Below are positions 33,318-41,696 of a stretch of DNA of 64,000 nt, piece after piece. The notes below the pieces were generated by a model that worked only from the letters and a program-made list of their open reading frames with translations, had not been told where the DNA came from and made no database searches. Where the stretch lies: assembly GCF_036689865.1 (NCBI RefSeq), contig NZ_JBAHUQ010000001.1, forward strand, positions 310,001-374,000. The letters run 5' to 3'. The position numbers and the translations under genes are program-made. Position 1 is the first letter of the stretch. Each line of letters begins with the position of its first letter. Source of the DNA: Magnetococcus sp. PR-3 (GTDB taxonomy: Bacteria; Pseudomonadota; Magnetococcia; Magnetococcales; Magnetococcaceae).

Positions 33318-34094
33318 TTAAACCAACCAACGCCCCTCTTGGCGAACAGCTATCCCACTGCGCGCCAAATGCGCTTTAGCTCGGCGGGTACTCTGCTCGG
33401 TATAGTGTAAAATATTGGCTGCTGCACAGGCGTCGGCCCCTGCATTTAACCCTGCAACCAGATGATCCCAACGGAAAACACCACCAAAGGCGATCACAGG
33501 CATCTGTGTTGCCCCGCTGACCTGCTCAATGGTCTCCAGATCATAGCCTTTACGGTTTCCGTCATGATCAATAGAGTTCACAAACAGCTCACCAACCCCC
33601 AGTGTTTCCGCGTGTTTGGTCCAACTTACGGCATCTTTACCGGTATCTACGGTACCACGGTCAACACGTACGGTCGCCAGCCCCTCGTCATTGCGTTTAA
33701 CATCCATGGAACCAACAATGCACTGTCGGCCATATTTGGCGGAGAGCTGCTGAACCAGTTCGGGTTGGTTGTGTAGAATGGAGTTGACCACCAGCTTATC
33801 GGCCCCGTTGCGTAACAACGACTGGGCATAATCCATATTGGTCACCCACCCACCAGCCGCCAAGGGGACAAAGCAGTGTTCAGAGATCTCCGCCACAACT
33901 TCCGCAAAGCGTGCCTGACTGTCAGGCTCCTTGGTGACGTTGAGCATAACGATCTCATCCACAGACCATTTACTAAAGGCCTCGACCGCATGCATCGCTT
34001 CCGCATGGATGACATTGGTATGGCGGAATTTAATACTTTGCACCACCTGCCCATGACGAAGGATCAAAACGGCTATAAGACGATGTTTTAACAT
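33318..34094 (-). CDS. hisF: HisF-like ammonia-channel subunit of the sugar amidotransferase
   Basis: This 258-residue TIM barrel is colinear with HisF (imidazole glycerol phosphate synthase cyclase). GADKLVVNS, SMDVKR and FGGVFRW correspond to HisF's core strands. HisF needs two catalytic aspartates: the one in SMDVKR is retained, but the N-terminal one (normally LDV after the first strand) is replaced (AVLILRHG). This fits a protein that keeps the ammonia tunnel but not cyclase activity, as expected for the HisF2 partner of WbpG-type amidotransferases. It lies 14 bases after hisH. It is not likely to serve histidine synthesis. Confidence 0.85.
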   Translation of the reverse strand: MLKHRLIAVLILRHGQVVQSIKFRHTNVIHAEAMHAVEAFSKWSVDEIVMLNVTKEPDSQARFAEVVAEISEHCFVPLAAGGWVTNMDYAQSLLRNGADKLVVNSILHNQPELVQQLSAKYGRQCIVGSMDVKRNDEGLATVRVDRGTVDTGKDAVSWTKHAETLGVGELFVNSIDHDGNRKGYDLETIEQVSGATQMPVIAFGGVFRWDHLVAGLNAGADACAAANILHYTEQSTRRAKAHLARSGIAVRQEGRWLV

Positions 34095-34108
34095 AGATTA
34101 CAGACTAC

Positions 34109-34741
34109 CTAAGCTGAGAAAGCATCAATGGTCAGCGCATTTTTAAGCATGGTCAGCCCCGCCGCTTGACTTTTTTCTGGGTGAAACTGCATACCCAAAA
34201 CATTATCCCGCCCAATAATTGCGGCAAAACGGTCACCATACTCACACTGCGCCAGAACATGGGCTTTATGAAGAGGGTTGGCATGGAAGCTATGGATAAA
34301 ATAGACATCCACCCCTTCTTCAATCCCTTCAAATAGCGGATGTTCCACACTTGGGTGGAGGGCATTCCATCCCATATGGGGAATCTTCAAACCATGTTCT
34401 GGACTAAAAGGACCGACTTGCCCAGGGATCCAACCAAACCCTGCATGTTCCCCCTCTTCAAGAGAGCTCTCACACAAAAGCTGCATCCCCAGACAAATAC
34501 CAATGAGCTTACGCCCTTTGTCCACATGTACTCTTAACGCATCCCCCAACCCGCTGCTGTTAAGGGTATCCATCGCAGAGGCAAACGCCCCAACACCAGG
34601 AAGGATAATCTGTTCAAAATCCTCCACACGGTCAGGATCATGAATAAGGGTCCCCTCAAAACCGATCTCTTTAAGGGCGTTCATGACCGAACGGATATTA
34701 CCAACGCTGTAATCAATCACACCTATGGAGGGATGCGCCAT
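34109..34741 (-). CDS. hisH: HisH-like glutamine amidotransferase subunit
   Basis: The protein has 210 residues starting at ATG 34741, with TTGAGGTGG ahead; the open frame has a TTG one codon earlier. The class I glutaminase triad is visible: Cys in GICLGMQLL, and His and Glu in MQFHPEKS. The N-terminal VIDYSVGNIRS is typical of HisH. It would release ammonia from glutamine and pass it through the HisF-like barrel to the WbpG-type amidotransferase encoded downstream. The gene sits 9 bases after the NeuB-like synthase, which ties the three to nonulosonic acid modification rather than histidine synthesis. Confidence 0.88.
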   Translation of the reverse strand: MAHPSIGVIDYSVGNIRSVMNALKEIGFEGTLIHDPDRVEDFEQIILPGVGAFASAMDTLNSSGLGDALRVHVDKGRKLIGICLGMQLLCESSLEEGEHAGFGWIPGQVGPFSPEHGLKIPHMGWNALHPSVEHPLFEGIEEGVDVYFIHSFHANPLHKAHVLAQCEYGDRFAAIIGRDNVLGMQFHPEKSQAAGLTMLKNALTIDAFSA

Positions 34742-34750
34742 CAAGCCACC

Positions 34751-35812
34751 TCAAGAAAGATCGGTCCAGGCCAGTGCTTCACCAGCCTTTTTATCGCCAG
34801 CCAAACGGGTACCCACCACCCGGTCTAGCTCCTTGGGGGAAATCCCCAACCCAGGCCGACGGTAGGTTAAATCAGCTTCTGTCAATACGGTTCCAGCCGC
34901 AACATCATTGGAAACACAGATGGAGCGCCGCACCAGTTTACGCTTCTCTTTCTCTTCCTCATGCATGACCCGGCGGCTGCGTCCCATGGCGATCTCCACC
35001 TCACGCAGCACTTCGATAAAGCGGCGCATTTCGGGTGGTTCTAGTGAGAACACATGCTCAACACTGCGGGTGGTACGATCCTCAGTGATGGTTTTTTCCA
35101 CCAAGTTGGCCCCCATGGCAATGGCCGCCACATCCATTTCCCAACCCGGTGTATGGTCCGAGTAAGCAACGGGGTAGGGGAACATACGCTTCAGGGTGGG
35201 AATAACATTCAGGTTAATGCTCTCCAGACGCGCGGGATAACCTGATGGGCAGTGATGGATAATGATATCTTCATTACCGGTTTGGCGAATGATATCAATG
35301 GCCTCTTCAATCTCACCGATGGTGGCATTACCGGTATCCAGCTGCAGACACATACCGGTTGCGGCCGCTTGTTTGATCAACGGAAAATGATCCACGTCGG
35401 CCGAGGCAATTTTAATGGAGTGACAGCCCAACTCCGCCAGAAAATTAACCTCATCTTCAAAACCAGCCGTGGCAAAAAAGGCCAGATCCAGGGCATCGCA
35501 GGCTTTTTTAATCTCCCGCCACTCATCCTTATTCAATGCCCGACGGCACAGGATGTCATACAGGGGCTCGGAGACATCTTCCAACTGACCGGTCTCTTTA
35601 TCCACCAGGACCTGATAGCTGAAAAGTTGTTTACGATCCGCCACCAAACGATCAGGATCCAGAATCTGGAACTTGACGGCATCTGCACCAGCCTCAGCGG
35701 CCATGCGAACCAGTTTTTTAGCTGACTCTACCCCATCATGGGTAGGACCAGCCTCATAGGTGACAAAGCAGGGGGCGCCATCGCCCACGGAGCGGGAACC
35801 GAACTGAACCAT
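34751..35812 (-). CDS. neuB: N-acetylneuraminate/legionaminate synthase-like protein (NeuB family)
   Basis: The protein has 353 residues. The ATG at 35812 has a near-perfect AAGGAGG 7 bases upstream and is chosen over an upstream in-frame start 13 codons earlier. The NeuB barrel is visible in YEAGPTHDG, DAVKFQI, IKIASADVDH, LDTGNA, SDHTPGW and EKTITEDR, followed by an SAF domain (RRSICVSNDVAAG). Family members condense PEP with an N-acyl hexosamine. It differs clearly from the PseI fusion at 16126-17703, so the strain makes two nonulosonic acids or uses two substrates. The following HisH, HisF and amidotransferase genes suggest that its product or precursor carries an acetamidino group. Confidence 0.88.
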   Translation of the reverse strand: MVQFGSRSVGDGAPCFVTYEAGPTHDGVESAKKLVRMAAEAGADAVKFQILDPDRLVADRKQLFSYQVLVDKETGQLEDVSEPLYDILCRRALNKDEWREIKKACDALDLAFFATAGFEDEVNFLAELGCHSIKIASADVDHFPLIKQAAATGMCLQLDTGNATIGEIEEAIDIIRQTGNEDIIIHHCPSGYPARLESINLNVIPTLKRMFPYPVAYSDHTPGWEMDVAAIAMGANLVEKTITEDRTTRSVEHVFSLEPPEMRRFIEVLREVEIAMGRSRRVMHEEEKEKRKLVRRSICVSNDVAAGTVLTEADLTYRRPGLGISPKELDRVVGTRLAGDKKAGEALAWTDLS

Positions 35813-35910
35813 CCTGGTTCCTCCTTTTCGGTCAGAAGAGGTACAACGCAAGACCCTGTACGGAGACCTCCGAACAGGGGAAGGTAAACCGCAGAGGATC
35901 TACCTGATTT

Positions 35911-35948
35911 CCAAAATCATTAAAGGCTCAACCTCTCAGGTAGAGCCC
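35911..35948 (-). terminator. Candidate terminator after the SGNH hydrolase gene
   Basis: On the minus strand GGCTCTACCT and AGGTTGAGCC form a 10-bp stem with one mismatch and a three-base loop, followed by TTTAATGATTTT. It lies between the SGNH hydrolase stop and the NeuB start and would separate the two transcripts. The T-tract is interrupted, so termination strength is uncertain. Confidence 0.45.
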
Positions 35949-36087
35949 TACCCCGTGCCGCGATGCATCACCCTGTACGATCACACCCCAGGGGCATCCA
36001 AAAAACCTAAGCGACACAGGCGCTGCAAGTATAGCAACACCCTACACACCCCCACAAGTGCCCACGCAGGAAAAACAGACCCACGCC

Positions 36088-37074
36088 CTAGGGGGTTTGA
36101 ACAATACGCTGTGCCAGCGCCTGAGCCATTTTTTCATGTCCAAGATTTTTCATGTGGGTGCCATCTTTAAAAAGGGTATCTGGGTTTTCACCTTTGAACA
36201 GATGGTACATGGAGAGAACCTGCACCTGATCATGTTTTTCAGCCAGACTACTGGCCAACACTTCCAAATGATCAATCGCTTGCAAACGCTGCCCCTCAGG
36301 CTTGGAACGGTCTCGGATGGCCTGCACCACTAAAATCACCTTCACACCTGAAGCCACCATCTTTTCAACGGTCTGCGCCGTCACGCGGGCCAAACGTTTG
36401 TTCCAGCGGGCCACGGTCTGTGGGTTGGTCATAGCCCGCACTTCCGCATCGGCATCGCTCACGACTTGGCTGGCACGCAGAGCTCTGGGTAGCCACTTCC
36501 AGTAAACCTGCTCCGTTTTGGCTTCATAGAGCCGGCGCACCACAAAGCTCTTCATCAACCAATTGTCCGGGCTCCACCCCGTAAAGGCTTGGGCCCGCTT
36601 CCACTCACGCTCATCTTCAAACTCATTGGAGCTATTTAAATGATAAACAACCCAGTCACTATTAAGCCGGATCATTTGGGAAACAATGGGGGCCAGCCGT
36701 CGTGCCCCCTGCCCCGCAACCGCGGCATTAATACCCTGTGCCTGAACACCGTGGGCGGCCAATGCGGGTTCAATCTGCTTAGCATAACTGCTGCCGAGGC
36801 CATTCCCCCTTGGGACCGAATCCCCAACCACGGCCACACGTAGGGCCGTGCTCTTCAAAGGAAATGTCTGGGAACGGTAGCGGCGACCACCGGTACGATA
36901 CAGCTTGGCTTGGCCATCCTCAATTTTCAGCCCAGAAGCCTCATCATACCCATAACTAAAGCGCCCCTGCTTGCTCGAGGCGGCAAAGATATCTACCGCC
37001 ACCTCCACCACCACCAACAGCAGCACAAGCCCCAGCACCAAGGGAGAAACGTAGCTTTTAATCACAGACCACAC
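36088..37074 (-). CDS. Membrane-anchored SGNH/GDSL hydrolase
   Basis: The protein has 328 residues; the GTG start at 37074 has AAGGG 7-8 bases upstream, inside the end of msbA. One N-terminal membrane helix (about residues 9-30) leaves the rest probably periplasmic. SGNH block I is VVGDSVPRG (catalytic Ser), block II is the Gly in AAVAGQG, block III is the Asn in NSSNEF, and the C-terminal block V is DGTHM, providing the catalytic Asp and His. Such enzymes de-esterify or transacylate glycans, for example by O-acetyl removal. It is four bases downstream of the MsbA-like flippase, so action on a lipid-linked or exported glycan is likely. Confidence 0.82.
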   Translation of the reverse strand: MWSVIKSYVSPLVLGLVLLLVVVEVAVDIFAASSKQGRFSYGYDEASGLKIEDGQAKLYRTGGRRYRSQTFPLKSTALRVAVVGDSVPRGNGLGSSYAKQIEPALAAHGVQAQGINAAVAGQGARRLAPIVSQMIRLNSDWVVYHLNSSNEFEDEREWKRAQAFTGWSPDNWLMKSFVVRRLYEAKTEQVYWKWLPRALRASQVVSDADAEVRAMTNPQTVARWNKRLARVTAQTVEKMVASGVKVILVVQAIRDRSKPEGQRLQAIDHLEVLASSLAEKHDQVQVLSMYHLFKGENPDTLFKDGTHMKNLGHEKMAQALAQRIVQTP

Positions 37075-37077
37075 CGC

Positions 37078-38829
37078 TTAACCCTTTTTCATCTGGGTAT
37101 CAAACTGGATCTCACACAGCTTGGCATAGGTTCCCCCATGGGCCAGCAGGGTCTCATGATTGCCCACCTCAACAATACGCCCTTCATGCATCACCACAAT
37201 GCGGTCAGCATTGCGAATGGTCGAAAGACGGTGGGCAATAACCAGCGTGGTGTACTGAGACATCAGCCGATCCAGCGCCTCCTGCACCAACTGCTCACTT
37301 TCACTATCCAACGCACTGGTCGCTTCATCCAAAATCAATACAGAAGCGGGTTTGAGCAAGGCTCTGGCAATGGCAATACGCTGCCTCTGGCCACCTGAGA
37401 GCTTAGCCCCTTTATTACCAATCATGGTATCCAAGCCATCGGGCAGCTGCTGAACAAAGGCTTTGGCATTGGCCGCCGCCAGCGCTTCCCACACCTCATC
37501 TTCACTGGCCCTTAACTTGCCATAGGCCACATTGTTGCGAATACTGTCATTAAAGAGCACATTCTCTTGGGTCACCATGGCAATCTGCTGGCGCAGAGAT
37601 TTCATGGTGACATCACGAATATCCACCCCATCAAAGGTAATCCGCCCCTGCTGGGCCTCATAAAAACGGGGTACAAGGTTGGCCAAGGTGCTTTTACCAC
37701 AACCACTCTGCCCCACCAGCGCGACTTTTTCTCCCACCTTAACATGCAGATCAATCTCATGCAGAACAGGGCCTTCACTCTCTTGATAGTGAAAACCGAG
37801 CTGTTCAAAACGCAGCTCCTGGGACAAAGGCTTTAACTTACCGGCCCCTTCCGCATTGGCAATGAAGGGCTCTTGATCCAAACGCTCAAAAACACGCTGT
37901 GCAGCAGCCAACCCGGTTTGCAGACCATTGTAGAGCATGGTGATGCGCTTTAGGGGGCTATAGGCCATCATTAAAGCGGTTAAAAAGGAGAAGAGTGTAC
38001 CCGGTGTCGTCTCCCCATTAACAATGGCGTGGGCAGAGGTAAGAACAACCAGGGAGATGGCAATACCCGCCACCATATCAATAGAGGGCTTGGAGATCGA
38101 ATCGATAAAGGCTGAGCGAAGATTATTCTTTAGCACACGCTGACTGATCCGCCGAAACACCCCATGCTCGTAGCCTTCCATGCTATAGGCTTTTACCACC
38201 TTCACCCCGGCAATGGTCTCCTCCAGATGGCTGGTCACATCCTCCATCAACTCTTGCTGACGACGGCTGATCTTGCGCATTTTGCGGCCAAAGATGTAGA
38301 TCAGGACCACCGCTAGAGGCACCCCTAACACCGAAACCCAAGCGAGCTCAGCGGCCCGATAGATCACCACACCAAACAGAAAGAAAACGGTTAGAACTTC
38401 ACGACTGATATCCGCCAAAGAGGTAGAGACAACCCGCTTTAGCTGGTCAATATCAAAAATCATACGGGAGATAAAACTACCGGTTGGCTCTGAGCTAAAG
38501 CGCTCCATATCCAAATGCAGAATTTTTTTATACAGACGCACTTGAAGCAGGCGAACAATCTTAAAGCCCAAACTTTTCATCAGGTAAGATTGCAGAAAAA
38601 AGGAGACCCCACGAACGATAAAGATCCCCATAACCACCAGGGGAATAAGCGTAACCAGGGCGGCATCCTTCTCCATAAAGACATCGTCAACCAAGGGCTG
38701 CACCATAAAGGCGATGGCCCCATTGGTGCCAGCCAACGTCCCCATACAGAGCAATGCAATGATCAAATACCAGCGGAAAGGCCAGATGAGCGACAAAAGA
38801 CGACGGATAAGCTGGGTATCTCGTTGCAC
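37078..38829 (-). CDS. msbA: MsbA-type ABC transporter (lipid A / lipid-linked glycan flippase)
   Basis: This 583-residue half transporter starts with GTG and has AAGG about 11 bases upstream. An N-terminal six-helix exporter domain (about residues 20-310) is followed by an ATP-binding domain with Walker A GQSGCGKST, signature LSGGQRQRIA, Walker B VLILDEATSALD and the H-loop IAHRLST. Length and sequence fit MsbA, which moves lipid A-core from the inner to the outer leaflet. Because it is embedded in a glycan locus, it could also be a dedicated lipid-linked oligosaccharide flippase such as PglK. It leads a two-gene run with the SGNH hydrolase. Confidence 0.88.
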   Translation of the reverse strand: MQRDTQLIRRLLSLIWPFRWYLIIALLCMGTLAGTNGAIAFMVQPLVDDVFMEKDAALVTLIPLVVMGIFIVRGVSFFLQSYLMKSLGFKIVRLLQVRLYKKILHLDMERFSSEPTGSFISRMIFDIDQLKRVVSTSLADISREVLTVFFLFGVVIYRAAELAWVSVLGVPLAVVLIYIFGRKMRKISRRQQELMEDVTSHLEETIAGVKVVKAYSMEGYEHGVFRRISQRVLKNNLRSAFIDSISKPSIDMVAGIAISLVVLTSAHAIVNGETTPGTLFSFLTALMMAYSPLKRITMLYNGLQTGLAAAQRVFERLDQEPFIANAEGAGKLKPLSQELRFEQLGFHYQESEGPVLHEIDLHVKVGEKVALVGQSGCGKSTLANLVPRFYEAQQGRITFDGVDIRDVTMKSLRQQIAMVTQENVLFNDSIRNNVAYGKLRASEDEVWEALAAANAKAFVQQLPDGLDTMIGNKGAKLSGGQRQRIAIARALLKPASVLILDEATSALDSESEQLVQEALDRLMSQYTTLVIAHRLSTIRNADRIVVMHEGRIVEVGNHETLLAHGGTYAKLCEIQFDTQMKKG

Positions 38830-38885
38830 AGTAAAATCAACCTTACAGAGTATGGCCCTGCAGTACTAAAAGGCCTTAGCCAGAA

Positions 38886-38971
38886 AAGCCCATATCCTAG
38901 CACGCCACCCCTTAAGCTGCACATGATTAAGACTTAGGCGACCTTCCGGTCTCGTACGATGATATGGGCTT
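38886..38971. repeat. Perfect 11-bp inverted repeat upstream of msbA
   Basis: AAGCCCATATC at 38886-38896 and its exact complement GATATGGGCTT at 38961-38971 flank 64 bases between the fucosyltransferase-like gene and msbA. It could form a long-loop stem or be a pair of operator half sites; no known regulator motif was recognised. Confidence 0.45.
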
Positions 38972-39026
38972 ATTCTGCAAACGGTGCGCAACACTTGCCA
39001 AACACCTTGGCAGCCCCCACCCTAAC

Positions 39027-39977
39027 TTAGTGATGATCGAGCCAATCCAAAAAGAGATTGTGCTCCAGATCAGGCATATCATCCAGTGATTCAATAGGTT
39101 GAAAGTTACCCCCATCACGCAGACTATCAAACCAAGCCGGAACACGCTGGTTGTAGAGGGTACTCATGCCAAAACCGGGCTTCTCTTGTGACATCACAGG
39201 CAAGGGTTGAATGGCCAGACTTGCTGGCCCCAAAACATTGGCCGCATAGTGAGAAAAGCTGGACATGGGGGTGGCAATCACCACAGGTGTGGTGGCTAAG
39301 GCAAACAGATCCAAAACCGGGTTGGAGGCCGAGGCGTGGCCGCCTCCAGCATTAAAGGAGCCCGTGGCCAATGAGGGTAAAACTTGAAATTCCTGGCGTA
39401 AAAGCGCCTCTTCTTCAGAGCTGAGATTATTATGGCTTAGAAAAAAAGCCACCTGACCATAGCGTTTTTTCATCTGCGCCATGGCGTGCTGGTACCACCA
39501 CAGAGGAACCTGGGGATGACGGGTGGCGTGAATATCATAGCGGGAAGGGTCACCTTGCTGAAAATCCCCCCGTCGGATATGCACCCCAACCACCACCGCA
39601 TCACCCGCATGGGCAAACAGTTCACGTAACCTTGCCCGCCCCGCGGCCTTCAACCGTACCCGGTCCATGGCCGGTCGCAGGTAACGATCCAGCACATCAG
39701 GATCCCCACCAACCGTGCCCCGTTGAATTAAGACCCGATGCTTACCCAGTTGATGATAAAGCTCCGCAGAAGGGTCCCGTATTTTAAGCCCCATCCACTT
39801 ATCAATGGGGTTATAACGCCACGTCCGAGCCCCTTCGATCTCAAGCATATCCATCTCAGGCCAGTCGATACAGACTTGATGTCCAAACTGATCCTCACAG
39901 GCAAAGCAGAGCACCAACCCCTCTAAACGATTACAAAGGCCTGTATAATTGCTGCTCACAATTCTTTTAAACCACAT
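39027..39977 (-). CDS. Fucosyltransferase-like glycosyltransferase (HxRRGD type)
   Basis: The protein has 316 residues. The ATG at 39977 with AGAAGG 7 bases upstream is chosen over an in-frame start 18 codons earlier. The segment GVHIRRGDF (about residue 150) is the GDP-fucose-binding signature of GT11, GT23 and related fucosyltransferases, and the N-terminal TGLCNRLEGLV resembles their G-x-x-N-R-L region. A downstream stretch with FFLSHN fits the second half of such enzymes. The Gmd-like gene at 52713-53723 could feed GDP-deoxy-sugars to it. The sugar transferred is inferred from the family only. Confidence 0.7.
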   Translation of the reverse strand: MWFKRIVSSNYTGLCNRLEGLVLCFACEDQFGHQVCIDWPEMDMLEIEGARTWRYNPIDKWMGLKIRDPSAELYHQLGKHRVLIQRGTVGGDPDVLDRYLRPAMDRVRLKAAGRARLRELFAHAGDAVVVGVHIRRGDFQQGDPSRYDIHATRHPQVPLWWYQHAMAQMKKRYGQVAFFLSHNNLSSEEEALLRQEFQVLPSLATGSFNAGGGHASASNPVLDLFALATTPVVIATPMSSFSHYAANVLGPASLAIQPLPVMSQEKPGFGMSTLYNQRVPAWFDSLRDGGNFQPIESLDDMPDLEHNLFLDWLDHH

Positions 39978-40445
39978 GAAGATACCTTCTTCCTGATAAC
40001 AGACCCATCGCCAGTGCGGGCGCCATCTCAAAACATCCCGATACAGATGTCAAAAAGACCTTAAAACGCCGGAATCACCCTTTAAAAGCTGCCATACATG
40101 AGGGACGAGACACAAAGATCTCCGTGCATGAAAAAAAGGGCACTCACACACCTAAGGGTTTAAGGCAGGGCCATTAACAGTATGTTATAGAGCAGCGCTT
40201 CGCGCGTTCAATGAAAATTCGAGCCCCATTCAACACCGCCCGCTCTGGAACCCGCTCAAGGGGTATAACTCGCCCTACCCCTCTTTAACCTCTTTACACC
40301 CTGTTCCGCGCACAACAAGCCAGACACGCCACCCTGCCCCTTTCAAAGCAAGCACCCCTTCAACCATGGTATGGATGAATCAGGGCTCTCTCTACAGACC
40401 CACGCCAGCACCTACCAGTATAAACCGTACCCTCGGTTGCAACCG
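39978..40445. other. Intergenic gap without recognised gene
   Basis: These 468 bases hold no open frame with a ribosome binding site. At the far right a 12-bp palindrome (CGGTTGCAACCG) with outer CCTCG/CGAGG arms straddles the end of the glycosyltransferase gene; it lacks a T-run, so it is not a typical terminator. Nothing else was recognised. Confidence 0.55.
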
Positions 40446-41663
40446 TTAACGAGGCCCTAAACGCAGCAACCCATGTAGCGCTTTTAATAACGCCACGCCC
40501 CCTTGCTCAAACGACCACTGTTTGATGCGTTGATACCCCACCTCCCCCATCTGTAACAGCGCCTGCCGTTGACCCGATAAAGCGGCCAGGATGGTACTGA
40601 TTTGAGACTCTTCACCATAGGTATAGTGAAAACCGGTTTCACCATGCACCACCAGATCAGGGGCACACCCTACCCGGCTACTAACCAGGACAGGCCTCTG
40701 ACAAGCCATCGCTTCATTCACCGCCAACCCCCAGGTTTCGGAACGTGAGGGTAGTGCCATCACATCTCCCATGCGGTAGACAGTCGGCATAAATTGTTGA
40801 TTGGCTGTATCCATAAAGTGGATGGCGGCATCACCTTGGGCCTGCTGTTGTAGTGCCTCTTTCAGAACACCATTGCCCACAAACAGCAGGTGCAAACCGC
40901 CGCCACATTGAGCATTGGCAGCCTGAACCGCTTTCAACAAGGGTAGAGGCTGCTTGTGATCAACAAATTTACCCGCAAACAACACAACAACATCATCATC
41001 ACCTATACCGAACTGACGCCTTCGTTGCAGTGCTTCAGCGGTTCGTGCCTCATGATCTTTTGCAAAGCGTTGGTTATCTACCATATGTGGTACAAAAAAA
41101 CGCCGCTCTTCAGCTAGGCGAAAGGCCCGAAAATAGTCATCGTTATGCTGACCAACAGGTAAAACGCCATCCACATATCGGTAGACCCCACGCAAAACCC
41201 AGTGTCGAAGCCAAGGCACCACCCGTCTTTTATAGTTAAAAAAACCACCACTGGACAGCAGGTTGGAATCCCCCCTAAACAGAATAGGTACACGCCCTTT
41301 AAAGTAGCGCATAACCCCTATATGGGTACGAAAGGGCCAGCCGTAGATTAGAATAACATCCGGCTTCCAGGCCTTAAGGTCTGGCACCATGTCAGGATTG
41401 TGTAGACCATTAAAATGGTGGGTTCCGGGGTCTTTGGAATGGTTTTCTACAAAGTGGTGAGCATACCCTTCAAGCAGCGGAATATCCCACTGGATCGTCT
41501 CGCCAAACTCAGGATCTTTCTGCCCAGCCGTACCGTGCCAGCTATAGAAAACATGTAGATCAATCTCAGGTAGAGCGCTGAGATGTTTAAAAAAGGGGGC
41601 GTTATATTGAATGGGATGACTGGATACGATGGCCAGACGAATCATGGTATCAGTTTGGGCCAT
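40446..41663 (-). CDS. Glycosyltransferase family 4
   Basis: The protein has 405 residues from ATG 41663 (GGGGTAGGGT ahead); ATG 41645 is an alternative without a ribosome binding site. The N-terminal IVSSHPIQYNAPFF is a common GT4 opening, VVVLFAGKFVDHKQPLPLL starts the donor-binding half, and LPSRSETWGLAVNEAMACQRPV carries the E-x7-E pattern. It is the fourth gene after the Gfo/Idh dehydrogenase in the same run, so it may transfer the diamino uronic acid made by those enzymes. Donor and acceptor remain unknown. Confidence 0.87.
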   Translation of the reverse strand: MAQTDTMIRLAIVSSHPIQYNAPFFKHLSALPEIDLHVFYSWHGTAGQKDPEFGETIQWDIPLLEGYAHHFVENHSKDPGTHHFNGLHNPDMVPDLKAWKPDVILIYGWPFRTHIGVMRYFKGRVPILFRGDSNLLSSGGFFNYKRRVVPWLRHWVLRGVYRYVDGVLPVGQHNDDYFRAFRLAEERRFFVPHMVDNQRFAKDHEARTAEALQRRRQFGIGDDDVVVLFAGKFVDHKQPLPLLKAVQAANAQCGGGLHLLFVGNGVLKEALQQQAQGDAAIHFMDTANQQFMPTVYRMGDVMALPSRSETWGLAVNEAMACQRPVLVSSRVGCAPDLVVHGETGFHYTYGEESQISTILAALSGQRQALLQMGEVGYQRIKQWSFEQGGVALLKALHGLLRLGPR

Positions 41664-41696
41664 ACCCTACCCCTTTGTAGGATGACGCGATCTGAT

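Noticed and set aside
33318-34741. Histidine biosynthesis genes hisH/hisF
   Set aside because: The HisF-like protein has lost one catalytic Asp, and both sit between a NeuB-like synthase and a WbpG-type amidotransferase; a sugar-amidotransferase role fits better than histidine synthesis.
40430-40462. Palindrome CGGTTGCAACCG near the glycosyltransferase stop as a terminator
   Set aside because: The stem overlaps the gene end region and has no T-run, so it does not meet the usual terminator pattern.
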